64,000 nucleotides of DNA from Ruminococcus sp. (lineage in GTDB: Bacteria > Bacillota > Clostridia > Oscillospirales > Ruminococcaceae): positions 124,001-188,000 of the forward strand of contig JAFUQX010000058.1 in NCBI GenBank assembly GCA_017472145.1, given 5' to 3'. Both the position numbers and the translations under genes were made by a program. Positions 9,358-18,260 of this stretch are shown here, piece after piece. Position 1 is the first letter of the stretch. Every line of letters begins with the position of its first letter. A model generated the notes under the pieces. The model was given only the letters and a program-made list of their open reading frames with translations. It was not told where the DNA came from and did not search any database.

Positions 9358-10061
9358 TGTGCACTCTCCTCGTAAACGAATTCCCACTCAAATTCATCAT
9401 AAACCAGACTATAGGCCCCGTCCTGATAATGATACAAAAGCGGAAACCACATTCCGTAGTCAGACAATTCACAAGTAAGCTCGATATTTGTTCCGTAGGG
9501 CTCCGGGGTAAAATTCATAGGGTTAATGTAAAACTCTGCACGATTGTCCACTAAGTCCGTCTGGATCTGCCGACTGTTCTTATACTTAGTCTGAAGCGTG
9601 CTTTTTTCTTCATCTGTATATTCAGCATCATCAAACTGCTGGTTCTGGAAAACCGAATTTGCAAATGCAGCCTCTTCATAATACTCACGAAGCTCGGTCA
9701 GACGCTCCTCCTCCAGACCCACAAGCTGAAAATACTTATGCTCGGTGATCTCGACATACCCTTCTCCATCTGTAAAATAGTACCGGCCATTTTTGATTTC
9801 CGGCATTTCTACATCAAAAATCAGTCCATCCTGAACAGATTCACGATCACTCCAGTAAAATACGCCGTTGTACAGCTTACCCTTTCCAGCCAGATCGGGA
9901 TACTCATCACTTTCTGCGTTTATAATAGGATCAATTAATGCTCCCTGCCATGCAGATTCCCCTGTAATTTTATCATAATCGATGACATCCCCTTGGCCGC
10001 AGGCCGTAAACGTACAGACTGCTGCAAGAAGGATGCCGGTAAGTATCTTTTTCATATCCAT
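9354..10061 (-). CDS. Predicted lipoprotein associated with the ABC transporter
   Basis: A 235-residue protein with a signal peptide and lipobox (CTFTAC near residue 20). The mature part is acidic and rich in Tyr, with no recognised domain. It is the first gene of the unit with the ATPase and two FtsX-type permeases, and the stop codon overlaps the ATPase start. A surface subunit or adaptor for that transporter is a reasonable guess but is inference only. The start is the first ATG of ATGGATATG, preceded by AAAGGATAAGGG. Confidence 0.7.
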   Translation of the reverse strand: MDMKKILTGILLAAVCTFTACGQGDVIDYDKITGESAWQGALIDPIINAESDEYPDLAGKGKLYNGVFYWSDRESVQDGLIFDVEMPEIKNGRYYFTDGEGYVEITEHKYFQLVGLEEERLTELREYYEEAAFANSVFQNQQFDDAEYTDEEKSTLQTKYKNSRQIQTDLVDNRAEFYINPMNFTPEPYGTNIELTCELSDYGMWFPLLYHYQDGAYSLVYDEFEWEFVYEESAQ

Positions 10062-10123
10062 CCCTTATCCTTTCCTAAAAAGCTTTCTTTTTTCCGGCCC
10101 TCTCCCCCTCTTCCTTTATTCAC

Positions 10124-10152
10124 ATAATATCACAGAATTATCCACATGTCAA
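10124..10152 (-). promoter_or_regulatory. Sigma-A-type promoter of the lipoprotein/ABC operon
   Basis: Minus-strand TTGACA at 10147-10152, 17-base spacer, TATTAT at 10124-10129, about 60 bases upstream of the lipoprotein start. Confidence 0.7.
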
Positions 10153-10167
10153 GCCTTTCGGATAATG

Positions 10168-10200
10168 TAAAAATCGGACTGCCGCAATGACAGTCCGATG
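10168..10200 (-). terminator. Intrinsic terminator of the MacAB-like operon
   Basis: Minus-strand stem ATCGGACTG/CAGTCCGAT with a nine-base loop followed by a T-rich run, about 70 bases after the MacB-like permease stop codon. Confidence 0.75.
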
Positions 10201-10267
10201 TAAAAGGAGAAAAAATCTATCTGCTTCTGTAATTTTGGCTGTTTTGCCTTCCTCATGCATCCGCTTC

Positions 10268-11431
10268 TTAACCCGTTGTATGAAGTGCGTCAATCGGCTG
10301 AAGCTTGGAGGCCTTTGCCGCCGGATAGCTTCCGAAAAGCACACCGATCACCGCACAGAACGCAATAGCTGCAAAAGCGACCGTCAGATTCATAGCGATG
10401 ATGCTGCCTGCAATCAGGTTGTAGACAGAAATTCCGCAGTAAGAAAACAGCAGACCGATCAGACCGCCCATGATGGAGAGAATGCATGCCTCACACAGGA
10501 ACTGGAGCATAATATGCTTTCGCTTTGCGCCTACAGCCTTTCGTATGCCGATTTCTCTGGTACGCTCTGTTACGGACACCAGCATGATATTCATAATACC
10601 GATCCCGCCTACGATCAGGGAAATAGCTGCTATGCCAGCAAGCAGGAGAGACATGGTATTCGTCACATCATTCATAGTGTCCAGCACCTCAGACTGATTG
10701 TTCACAGAATAGGCATCCTCATCCCTTGTTGTACGAAGCAAAAACATTTCAATGATGTTGATGGCGGAATTCACACGATCCGAATCAGCGGCCTTTACAT
10801 AAAAGCTGCTGATCCTGCTCTGCCCCGTGATACGCTCTGCAACGGAGTAGGGAATGATAATCTTGCTGTCATCCGAACCGGCCAGACTGCGACCCTGCTC
10901 AGCAAGAACACCGACGACGGTATAGTTGCGGTCATCGATCGTGATCGTGCCACCCACAGCATCCCATGTTCCGAACAGGTCTGTGGCCACCTCCGTGCCA
11001 ATGACAGCTACATGAGTGTACCATTCAATATCAGAGGGCGCAAGAATGCGTCCGCTCTGTACAGATTCATCCTGTACGGTAAAATACTCCGCTGTTGTGC
11101 CTACAATGGAATAAGAGCCGCTTTCCGTTCCTTTTTTCACAGTCTGATTCATAGAAATGACAGGAGCTACACTGCTGATTGCACGGTATTCTGTCAGAGA
11201 TTCTGCCTCCTCTGCTGAAATGGAAACATCTTCATCGCTGATCGTTGCCGTAATCAGATCTGAACCCATACTGCTGATGCTGTCTGTAATACCGCTGGTT
11301 GCCCCCTGCGTGATGGAAACCAGAATGACAACTGCCATAACACCGATGATAATACCCAGCATGGTCAGGAAAGAACGCATTTTATTGTTGAAAATCGCTT
11401 TCAGAGAAAGCTTGATGATTTTCCATGTCAT
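10268..11431 (-). CDS. MacB-like ABC transporter permease
   Basis: A 387-residue permease with the MacB_PCD/FtsX layout: a membrane segment at about 20-42 (LTMLGIIIGVMAVVILVSI), an extracytoplasmic domain to about 255, then three membrane segments with the family phrases GGIGIMNIMLVSVTERTREI and GIRKAVGAK. Start at the ATG with AAGGAG upstream, overlapping the ATPase stop (ATGA). With the ATPase and the HlyD/MacA-like adaptor upstream it forms a complete tripartite-style export unit, commonly for antimicrobial peptides or toxic lipids in Firmicutes. Confidence 0.88.
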   Translation of the reverse strand: MTWKIIKLSLKAIFNNKMRSFLTMLGIIIGVMAVVILVSITQGATSGITDSISSMGSDLITATISDEDVSISAEEAESLTEYRAISSVAPVISMNQTVKKGTESGSYSIVGTTAEYFTVQDESVQSGRILAPSDIEWYTHVAVIGTEVATDLFGTWDAVGGTITIDDRNYTVVGVLAEQGRSLAGSDDSKIIIPYSVAERITGQSRISSFYVKAADSDRVNSAINIIEMFLLRTTRDEDAYSVNNQSEVLDTMNDVTNTMSLLLAGIAAISLIVGGIGIMNIMLVSVTERTREIGIRKAVGAKRKHIMLQFLCEACILSIMGGLIGLLFSYCGISVYNLIAGSIIAMNLTVAFAAIAFCAVIGVLFGSYPAAKASKLQPIDALHTTG

Positions 11432-12105
11432 ATCGCACACTCCTTCTCGCTCAGGATTCCATCGTGTACATAGACACTGCGCTGGGCCTGCTTTGCCACA
11501 TTGTTGTCGTGTGTAATAAGTACAATGGTGTTGCCGTTTTTCCAAAGCTCCCGGATGATATCCATGACCTCTTTGCCCGAAACAGAGTCCAGATTTCCGG
11601 TAGGCTCATCAGCCAGAATGATAGACGGCTGCGCAGCCAGTACCCGTGCAATTGCCACACGCTGCTGCTGGCCGCCGGAAAGCTGAGATGGCTTGTGATT
11701 CATTCGTTCCGAAAGCCCCACCTGCTCCAGTGTTTTCAGTACACGCTCCCTTCGCTCTGAGGCTGCGATCCTATGATAGAGCAGCGGCATTTCTACATTT
11801 TCATAGGCTGTGAGATCCGGGAGAAGATTAAACTGCTGAAAAATAAACCCGATTTTTCCTCCCCGTATATCACTCAGCTCATCCTCTGTACAGCTGTCTA
11901 CATATTCCCCATCCAGGATGTAGTCGCCGCTGTCCGGAACATCCAGGCATCCGATGATGTTCATCAGGGTGGATTTTCCGCTTCCGGAGGGACCAAGAAT
12001 GGATACAAATTCATGCGGCTTGATATGGAGATTTATATCTTTCAGCACGGGAACTTCTACCTCACCTAGTTCGTATGATTTATATATGTGACGTAATTTG
12101 ATCAT
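11428..12105 (-). CDS. MacB-like ABC transporter ATP-binding protein
   Basis: A 225-residue ATPase with Walker [10 protein letters not shown] at about 39-47, [20 protein letters not shown], signature [14 protein letters not shown], Walker [13 protein letters not shown] and H-loop ITHDN. This matches the LolD/MacB group closely. It lies between the adaptor gene (15-base gap) and its permease (four-base overlap), and powers that exporter. Confidence 0.92.
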   Translation of the reverse strand: MIKLRHIYKSYELGEVEVPVLKDINLHIKPHEFVSILGPSGSGKSTLMNIIGCLDVPDSGDYILDGEYVDSCTEDELSDIRGGKIGFIFQQFNLLPDLTAYENVEMPLLYHRIAASERRERVLKTLEQVGLSERMNHKPSQLSGGQQQRVAIARVLAAQPSIILADEPTGNLDSVSGKEVMDIIRELWKNGNTIVLITHDNNVAKQAQRSVYVHDGILSEKECAI

Positions 12106-12120
12106 GATTATGCACCTCGA

Positions 12121-13929
12121 TTAACCGCCGAAGCTGCCCATTCCGCCGCCGAAGCCGCCGCCCTGCGGCATCTGACTGGGATCAAAATCGCTGAAATCCA
12201 TGTTGCCGCCCATTCCGCCGGGCATTCCGCCGCCAAAGCCGCCCATGCTGCCGCCGCCAAAGCCAGAGGAGCTTTCGGAATCAGAGCCTGTAGCCGTTGT
12301 ACTCACCTCTGTGAGAATAATAAGATCCCCTTCGGCCAGCTCATCACTTTCGATCATAATATAGCTGCCGTCAGACATGCCGGTCTCTACCGTACATTTT
12401 GTAAGATCCTCCAGGGACAGCTCCTCCTGAGCATATTCACTGCCGCTTTCTGCACCGCTTGGAGCAAGATAAACATAGCTCTCATCTCCGGAGGTTCTCA
12501 CCGCATCCACAGGAACAAGGAGACCCTCGCCGCTGCTTTCAATAACGATTTCCGCAGAAGCACTCATCCCGGAATAGATTCCTTCCGCATAGTCAATCTC
12601 TGCAGTGATCTGATAGGCGGTTGTGCCGCCGCTGGCACTGCCGTTATAGGAAAGATTGCTTACTGCTCCGGTATATGTACCATTTACAGCATCCACGGTT
12701 ACAGTAACCTCCTGACCGATAGCTACATTGGCAATATCCAGCTCATCTACAGACAGATTCAGTGTAAAGCCGTCTGTGCCCATTACAATCGCAATTTCAG
12801 CACCGGCCTGGAGCGCATCTCCTTCACATACCGGAAGCTCTGTTACAAGGCCATCGCAGGGGGCTGTGATCTCCACTTCCTTCTCCGTAACATTTTCGGT
12901 TATTTCCCTTGTAGCCTCATCCATCACGGTTTCCGTAATGGTGGCTGTTACTACAGCGATCACATCCCCTTCTTCCACTGTATCGCCCACAGCCACGTGG
13001 AGCGTATCCACCGTACAGGGATTTTCACAGGAAAGGATCTCATTGGTAACCGGAGACAGATTTCCGCTTCCGCTGATGGTGGAATCCACATCACCATATG
13101 TGATCTCCTCGGCTTTATAGATCGTTGTGATTTCTGCCGCAATCTGATTCCGGGCCGCCAGTCGGGATACTGCAAATCCGATTCCGGCTGCTAGCAGGCA
13201 GATCACGGTTACAAGGATGATGATTTTTCTAACCTTGGAGGTTTTCTTTTTCTTAGGTGCAGGTGAGCTCATTTTTATTTTTTCCTTTCCAGCTGTATTT
13301 TTAGGAAGATCTATATATTTGGCCATGCTGTGCCGCAGAGAAGCGGTCAGAAATACAGGTACATTGATTCCATCCAGCCCCTTCCCATCTGAGCTGCGGA
13401 AAACGGTAGACAGGGAGATCAGGTCTGTACCGCTGGATTTGCGCTCTTTTTTTGCATGCTGCATGATTTCAGAGGAAGCGTCCTGTATGATTTCCTTGGT
13501 ATATTCTATGGTATATCCCAGAATTTCTGCAATAGCCGCCGTACTGAGGGAGCCAAAGGTCTGACATAGATAGGCCATACGCTTTACATCCTCGATCTCC
13601 TTCAGATGTTCCGTAAAAACACGAAACCGTGGCTGTACAGCCGGCGGTTCCAGAGAAGCAAAGGCACTGTCTGCTTCCGGTGGATCCTTCAGCATACGAA
13701 GGATTTCTGCCGCCAACAGAGCTTTAAAGCTCTCCTTGGGATGTTCTTTTGCCGCAAAAAGCTTTTCCAGAACCCTTGTCCAGGCCTCCATCATCATAGG
13801 TGCAGCCGTCGCCGTGTCCTGTACTGCATGGAAACTCAGAAACCATGCGCATCGGATGTGCGTTTCCATGAGCTTTTCCAGTGCCTTTTCATTTTTTCTT
13901 TTGATTTGTCTGAACTGTTCGATATCCAT
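12121..13929 (-). CDS. MacA/HlyD-like efflux adaptor with N-terminal sigma-factor-like domain
   Basis: A 602-residue protein. Residues 1-165 look like an ECF sigma factor: a region-2-like helix bundle and a region-4-like helix-turn-helix (FGSLSTAAIAEILGYTIEYT). About 245-265 is a membrane segment (IIILVTVICLLAAGIGFAV). Residues 285-540 are a HlyD/MacA adaptor: lipoyl-like halves around VDTLHVAVGDTVEEGDVIAV and VEITAPCDGLVTELPVCEGD, then a beta-barrel. The tail is rich in Gly, Met and Phe. The adaptor links the MacB-like ABC complex to the cell surface. Joining a sigma-like domain to the cytoplasmic side is unusual. It could be a sensor, a recruited anti-sigma mimic or a degenerate fusion. Start: the ATG with GGAG eight bases upstream; a longer frame begins at 13971 but has no ribosome site. 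Confidence 0.8.
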   Translation of the reverse strand: MDIEQFRQIKRKNEKALEKLMETHIRCAWFLSFHAVQDTATAAPMMMEAWTRVLEKLFAAKEHPKESFKALLAAEILRMLKDPPEADSAFASLEPPAVQPRFRVFTEHLKEIEDVKRMAYLCQTFGSLSTAAIAEILGYTIEYTKEIIQDASSEIMQHAKKERKSSGTDLISLSTVFRSSDGKGLDGINVPVFLTASLRHSMAKYIDLPKNTAGKEKIKMSSPAPKKKKTSKVRKIIILVTVICLLAAGIGFAVSRLAARNQIAAEITTIYKAEEITYGDVDSTISGSGNLSPVTNEILSCENPCTVDTLHVAVGDTVEEGDVIAVVTATITETVMDEATREITENVTEKEVEITAPCDGLVTELPVCEGDALQAGAEIAIVMGTDGFTLNLSVDELDIANVAIGQEVTVTVDAVNGTYTGAVSNLSYNGSASGGTTAYQITAEIDYAEGIYSGMSASAEIVIESSGEGLLVPVDAVRTSGDESYVYLAPSGAESGSEYAQEELSLEDLTKCTVETGMSDGSYIMIESDELAEGDLIILTEVSTTATGSDSESSSGFGGGSMGGFGGGMPGGMGGNMDFSDFDPSQMPQGGGFGGGMGSFGG

Positions 13930-14000
13930 TCGATCCGCTCCGTTTCCATAGGTGATGCTATTATCATACACTTGCCTGCTAAATCCACGCTAAAGGCTGT

Positions 14001-14028
14001 GTGATAAAATACTGAAAAAAATTATCAC
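14001..14028. promoter_or_regulatory. Inverted repeat between divergent adaptor operon and two-component genes
   Basis: GTGATAA at 14001-14007 and TTATCAC at 14022-14028 form a perfect 7-base inverted repeat in the intergenic region. A TATACT -10-like element for the response regulator lies at 14071-14076. The position suits an operator for the adjacent response regulator, but that is inference. Confidence 0.35.
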
Positions 14029-14108
14029 GCAAAAAACATCATTTCTTTAGGAGGATTTTAGTCTGGCATGGTATACTGACAGAGAAAAATAAAATGGGGG
14101 TGCTATAT

Positions 14109-14783
14109 ATGCGGATTCTAGTAGCAGAGGATGATCCGAAGCTCCGGAAATCCCTGGTACATATTCTGGAAAGCAGTCAGCTGCTGGCCGACGGTGTAGG
14201 CAATGGAACAGAAGCCCTGACCTACGCCATGTCAGGAAATTATGATGGGATCATATTGGATATTATGATGCCGGAAATGGATGGAATCGAGGTCCTGAAA
14301 GCCATGCGCCGTGAGGGACTCACTACACCGGTTATGTTTCTCACGGCCAGAACAGAGGTCTATCAAAGAGTAGAGGGGCTGGACGCAGGTGCGGACGACT
14401 ATCTTCCCAAGCCCTTCTCCACATCAGAGCTGCTGGCCCGTGTACGTGCCATGCTGCGCCGGAAAGGAGCATACACGCCGGATCTGCTCACCTTTCGGGA
14501 TCTGATTCTGAACCGCTCCACCTATGAGCTTCAATATGGAAGCAGTGTGCAGATTCTGAGCGGCAAGGAATTCCAGATCATGGAAATGCTGATGCAACGT
14601 CCGAACTTCATCATCCCGACAGAACAGTTTCTGTCTCACATCTGGGGATGGGATGCCAATGTGGAGGTCAGCGTTGTGTGGGTCCATATTTCCAACCTGC
14701 GCAAAAAGATAAACGCTGTTCAAGCGCCCTTTGAGATCCGATTCGTCCGGAATGCAGGATATATTCTGGGGGAAATCAAATGA
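14109..14783 (+). CDS. OmpR-family response regulator
   Basis: A 224-residue regulator. The receiver domain (1-115) has the acidic pair EDD, the phospho-acceptor Asp in IILDIMMPEMDG and the conserved Lys in LPKPFS. The C-terminal winged helix (about 130-224) has EFQIMEMLMQRP and VSVVWVHISNLRKKI. The start is the ATG seven bases after GGGGGTG; an earlier in-frame ATG at 14094 is itself part of that site. It overlaps the histidine kinase gene by four bases and is divergent from the MacAB-like operon, its likely target. Confidence 0.92.
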   Translation: MRILVAEDDPKLRKSLVHILESSQLLADGVGNGTEALTYAMSGNYDGIILDIMMPEMDGIEVLKAMRREGLTTPVMFLTARTEVYQRVEGLDAGADDYLPKPFSTSELLARVRAMLRRKGAYTPDLLTFRDLILNRSTYELQYGSSVQILSGKEFQIMEMLMQRPNFIIPTEQFLSHIWGWDANVEVSVVWVHISNLRKKINAVQAPFEIRFVRNAGYILGEIK

Positions 14784-16012
14784 TCTATAATCTGCGCAGG
14801 AAGTTTATCAAAATCTGCACCATCTCCTTTCTGCTCGTTTTTTTCTGTATTTTCACCATATTGCTTGTTTCCAACTATGTGCAAATGAATCGCATGGTGG
14901 ATACCCTTACAGATATGATTTCAGAAAACAATGGACAGCTTCCGAATCCTGCCGGTCCTACACCAAATCAGCCGGACAGAGAACCTCCTTTGCCGGATAT
15001 GATCGACAGAGAAACGAAGCTGGCTACTCGTTTCTTTACAGTAACGATCAGCCAAAGCGATCTTCCTGAAAGAGTGAACCTGCAGTTTGTCTCCAGCATC
15101 ACGGAAGAAGAAGCCAGAAACTATGCCGAAGAAGCTGCTGCCCGAAACAATGAAAGAGGCTGGATCGATGACTATCGATATAAAATCTATCAGACACAAT
15201 CCGGCCGCACAGAGATCGTTTTTGTAAATGGCAGCATGCCCAGAGCTATGACAAGCCAAAGCCTGATTTCCGCTTTCTCAGTTTTTGCAATCAGCAGTCT
15301 GGCTGTGCTTACATTGATCATTCTGATTTCCAAACAGGCCGTTCGGCCGGCGGCAGAAAGCTACGAAAAACAGCAGCAGTTTATCACAGATGCCAACCAT
15401 GAGCTGAAAACGCCGCTTACGCTGATTCTGACCAACGTGGATATTGCAGAGTCGGAGGTGGGACAGAATGAATGGCTGGATGACATCCGCAGCGAGGGAC
15501 AGCGTATGAGCGCTCTGGTCAATCGCCTGGCTGTGCTTACCCGAATGGACGAGGAGAAATCCGCAGAACAACCCGAGCGTTTTTGTCTCAGTGACGCTAT
15601 TGAAGACACGGTTTCAGAGTTCAGCGGACTGGCTGCCCAAAAGGGCCTTCGCTTTCATTTCCAGATCGACAGGAATATTTTCTTCCGCGGAAACGAATCA
15701 GAAATCCGTCAGGTGATTGCGATCCTTCTGGATAATGCGATCAAATACTGTGACAAGGACGGCTGGATCCATGCCTCCTTCCAGGGCCGGCGCCATTCTG
15801 TCTTTATTATCGAGAATGCTTATTCTGATGTAAAAAAACTGAAGCTGGACCGAGTGTTTGACCGGTTCTACCGGGCCGATCCGGCAAGAACCAGCGGCAG
15901 CGGGTTCGGCATTGGTCTCTCCATAGCCAAGGAAATCGTAGAAAAGCATCATGGAGAAATAAAGGTTTACGCCGGAAAGGAAGATGCGATCGGCTTCAGG
16001 CTGCGATTCTGA
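14780..16012 (+). CDS. Sensor histidine kinase
   Basis: A 410-residue membrane kinase with two membrane segments (about 12-33 and 155-180) bracketing an extracytoplasmic sensor domain, the H-box DANHELKTPLTLILTNV, N-box VIAILLDNAIKYC, and G-boxes FDRFYRADPARTSGSGFGIG. It works with the response regulator immediately upstream. The adjacent efflux operon suggests it senses cell-envelope stress or an antimicrobial compound. Confidence 0.92.
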   Translation: MIYNLRRKFIKICTISFLLVFFCIFTILLVSNYVQMNRMVDTLTDMISENNGQLPNPAGPTPNQPDREPPLPDMIDRETKLATRFFTVTISQSDLPERVNLQFVSSITEEEARNYAEEAAARNNERGWIDDYRYKIYQTQSGRTEIVFVNGSMPRAMTSQSLISAFSVFAISSLAVLTLIILISKQAVRPAAESYEKQQQFITDANHELKTPLTLILTNVDIAESEVGQNEWLDDIRSEGQRMSALVNRLAVLTRMDEEKSAEQPERFCLSDAIEDTVSEFSGLAAQKGLRFHFQIDRNIFFRGNESEIRQVIAILLDNAIKYCDKDGWIHASFQGRRHSVFIIENAYSDVKKLKLDRVFDRFYRADPARTSGSGFGIGLSIAKEIVEKHHGEIKVYAGKEDAIGFRLRF

Positions 16013-16031
16013 TCGATTTATACATAGGCAG

Positions 16032-16083
16032 AAAGGGCTGCTGCACCGAATTCAAATGGTACAGCAGCCCTTTTCCATTTTTC
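16032..16083 (+). terminator. Intrinsic terminator of the two-component operon
   Basis: Stem AAAGGGCTGCTG/CAGCAGCCCTTTT with an 18-base loop followed by TTTTCCATTTTT. Confidence 0.85.
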
Positions 16084-16142
16084 ATGTGATCTGAAACGCA
16101 GCAGCCTTCGGAAGATGGTTCCAGATTTCTACTCAGGAATTA

Positions 16143-16535
16143 TCACACAAAAAAAGCAGACCCACCTCTGCTGTTTTCCTTGTCAGCCCAGATTCTGATA
16201 TTGTCTGAGGCCAGTGCGATCACCTCGGAGTTGGTTGGCTTCCCAACCGGATAATTAAAGAAGTTGTTGATCGCATCCGGATTCCGGAAATAGGCCAGCT
16301 CAACCGCATACCTGATTGCACGCTCAACATTGCAGCTGTCTGTATTGTACATTTCCGCAACCCGTTTGTAGATAGACGTAATACTGTCAAGAAGCTCAGG
16401 TTGTCTGGCGGCACATACGATCGCCGATCGGAGATATCTGTACCCCTTCAGATTGGCCTGAATTCCTATGCTGCGCACAAGGGTCGTTACTGTCATTTCC
16501 ATGACTTTGTCTGCTTGGTTCATCTTGCATTTCAC
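16143..16535 (-). CDS. Stand-alone Spo0A C-terminal (DNA-binding) domain protein
   Basis: About 126-130 residues that match the sporulation regulator Spo0A effector domain: IGIQANLKGYRYLRSAIV, then NVERAIRYAVELAYF and GKPTNSEVIALASDNIRI. The receiver domain of Spo0A is absent. The protein could bind Spo0A-type sites without phosphorylation control. The start is uncertain: a GTG at 16535 sits close to AAGGA, and an ATG at 16523 lies 15 bases from it. It is a single-gene unit. Confidence 0.8.
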   Translation of the reverse strand: MKCKMNQADKVMEMTVTTLVRSIGIQANLKGYRYLRSAIVCAARQPELLDSITSIYKRVAEMYNTDSCNVERAIRYAVELAYFRNPDAINNFFNYPVGKPTNSEVIALASDNIRIWADKENSRGGSAFFV

Positions 16536-16551
16536 ATTCCTTTTTTATAAT

Positions 16552-16580
16552 ATAGCATTGTGTTATCCTCATAGCATTGT
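16552..16580. repeat. Tandem 10-base direct repeat upstream of the Spo0A-domain gene
   Basis: ATAGCATTGT occurs exactly at 16552-16561 and again at 16571-16580, 19 bases apart, just upstream of the ribosome site and around the probable promoter. It may be a two-site operator. Nothing else was recognised in 16536-16753. Confidence 0.4.
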
Positions 16581-16753
16581 ACTCTCCTCACTATATAATC
16601 GGGAAATAACTCATTTCATTACACCCTTTTGCGAAGATTGTATGCATGCACAAATTAATCACAAGTATCAGACGTATGCTTATGCATTTTGCTGAGATCA
16701 TTTTTTCAATATGCCAGCATTTCTTTTGTAATTTTACAGTCAGCGATCCGGAT

Positions 16754-18154
16754 CTATCTTATCCAGGCCCGTTCAAGTGCCTCAGCGCCTCTGATAAGCT
16801 GCTGTGTATTCAATCCTGAAAAGCCGACAACAACCGTATTCTCCTGCAAAGCTGAAACCGGGAATGAATAGTACTCTGACAAACCATAAACCTTAACGCC
16901 CTCCCTGGCCGCACTGGAGAGAAGCTCACTCTGATTCATGCCATTCTCAACGGTAAGCAGGAGATGCATGCCTGCGTCACAGCCCGATACCTTTACAAAA
17001 TCCCCGAGACGGCCCTCCGATATTTTTTTGCACAAAACATCCCGCCGCTGCCGGTAGATTTTTTTCATACGGTTGATATGCCTGTCATAATGTCCCTTTT
17101 CCATAAATTTTGCAAGGGTCAGCTGCTCAAAAACCGGAACGGTGCAGGAATAAAAACCAAGACGCACAGTGAATCGCCTGCAAAGAGACCGGGGAAGCAC
17201 CATGTAGCTGATTCGCATAGAGGGAGCAAGACTTTTTGTGAACGTGCTGATGTAAATGACCTTCTCATGAACGTCCATGCTCTGAAGCGTTGGAATCGGA
17301 CGTCCTGCATAACGGAACTCCCCGTCATAATCATCCTCGATAATGTACCTGTCCTCCTTGAAATCAGCCCATCGAAGAAGCTCCAGCCGACGGCTCACTG
17401 GCATGACAATTCCCAGAGGAAAATGATGAGAAGGTGTTACATGCAGCACATTGATCCCAAAGCCGGATATCGCATCTGCACTGGCTCCCTTTTCATCCAT
17501 AGGAATGGGAAATACTCTTGATGCATGAGCGCTGAAAATATTGTATATTTTACTATATCCTGGATTTTCAACCCCGTATGCATTGTCTCGGCCAAGAAGC
17601 TGGATGATCAGCCCGGTCAGGTATTCAGAACCGGCGCCGATCACAATCTGCTCAGGATCTACCGCCATCCCGCGGAATTCCTTCAGATATTCAGCAATTC
17701 TCACACGAAGGGACAGAATCCCCTGAGGAGGACAGGCATTGAGCAGATCTGCACTCCGCTCACTGAGCACCTCCCGTGAAAGCTTGGCCCATGTGGAAAA
17801 GGGAAAAACAGAGGTGTCTACACGATTGGTACGGAAATCGTATATGATCTCAGAAGGTTCATCAAAAGCCTTTTCGGTCTCTTGTGTCTTATTGTCAAAA
17901 ATATACTCCTCCGATAAGCATTCCACATAGAAGCCGCTTCCAGGCTTTGAGGTTATATATCCCTCGGCCATGAGCTGTGCATAGGCTGTTTCCACTGTAA
18001 TCATACTGATTTTCAGATGAGCGGACAGTGCACGCTTGGAAGGCAGTCTCTCTCCGTTTTTGATATTACCGGATTTTATCTCCTCTCTCAAATAACTGTA
18101 AAGCTGCATATACAGCGGTGTTTTACTGCTTGTATCCAAATTCAAAGTAAACAT
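16754..18154 (-). CDS. pdxR: PdxR, MocR-family (GntR-aminotransferase) regulator of pdxST
   Basis: A 466-residue protein with an N-terminal GntR-type winged helix (about 1-75: LYMQLYSYLREEIKSGNI, RLPSKRALSAHLKIS) and a C-terminal fold-type I aminotransferase-like domain with the PLP lysine in the STFTKSLAPSMRI stretch near residue 310. PdxR senses pyridoxal 5'-phosphate and controls vitamin B6 synthesis. It is divergent from pdxS with a 106-base shared intergenic region, which supports this role over other MocR paralogues. Confidence 0.9.
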   Translation of the reverse strand: MFTLNLDTSSKTPLYMQLYSYLREEIKSGNIKNGERLPSKRALSAHLKISMITVETAYAQLMAEGYITSKPGSGFYVECLSEEYIFDNKTQETEKAFDEPSEIIYDFRTNRVDTSVFPFSTWAKLSREVLSERSADLLNACPPQGILSLRVRIAEYLKEFRGMAVDPEQIVIGAGSEYLTGLIIQLLGRDNAYGVENPGYSKIYNIFSAHASRVFPIPMDEKGASADAISGFGINVLHVTPSHHFPLGIVMPVSRRLELLRWADFKEDRYIIEDDYDGEFRYAGRPIPTLQSMDVHEKVIYISTFTKSLAPSMRISYMVLPRSLCRRFTVRLGFYSCTVPVFEQLTLAKFMEKGHYDRHINRMKKIYRQRRDVLCKKISEGRLGDFVKVSGCDAGMHLLLTVENGMNQSELLSSAAREGVKVYGLSEYYSFPVSALQENTVVVGFSGLNTQQLIRGAEALERAWIR

Positions 18155-18191
18155 ACCAAACCGACCTTATAAAATTTTCCAAAACCGGACA

Positions 18192-18220
18192 TTGCAGCAA
18201 TGCCGATTCTGTGTTACTAT
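18192..18220 (+). promoter_or_regulatory. pdxST promoter in the pdxR-pdxS intergenic region
   Basis: TTGCAG at 18192-18197, 17-base spacer, TACTAT at 18215-18220, about 40 bases upstream of pdxS. Confidence 0.6.
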
Positions 18221-18260
18221 TGTAGCATAAAATCATTTGAAAAGCAAGGAGAAAAATACG

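Noticed and set aside
12121-12290. Short repeats resembling a CRISPR or VNTR
   Set aside because: They are GGN/ATG codon repeats of the Gly/Met-rich C-terminus of the adaptor protein, without spacers or direct repeats of constant length.
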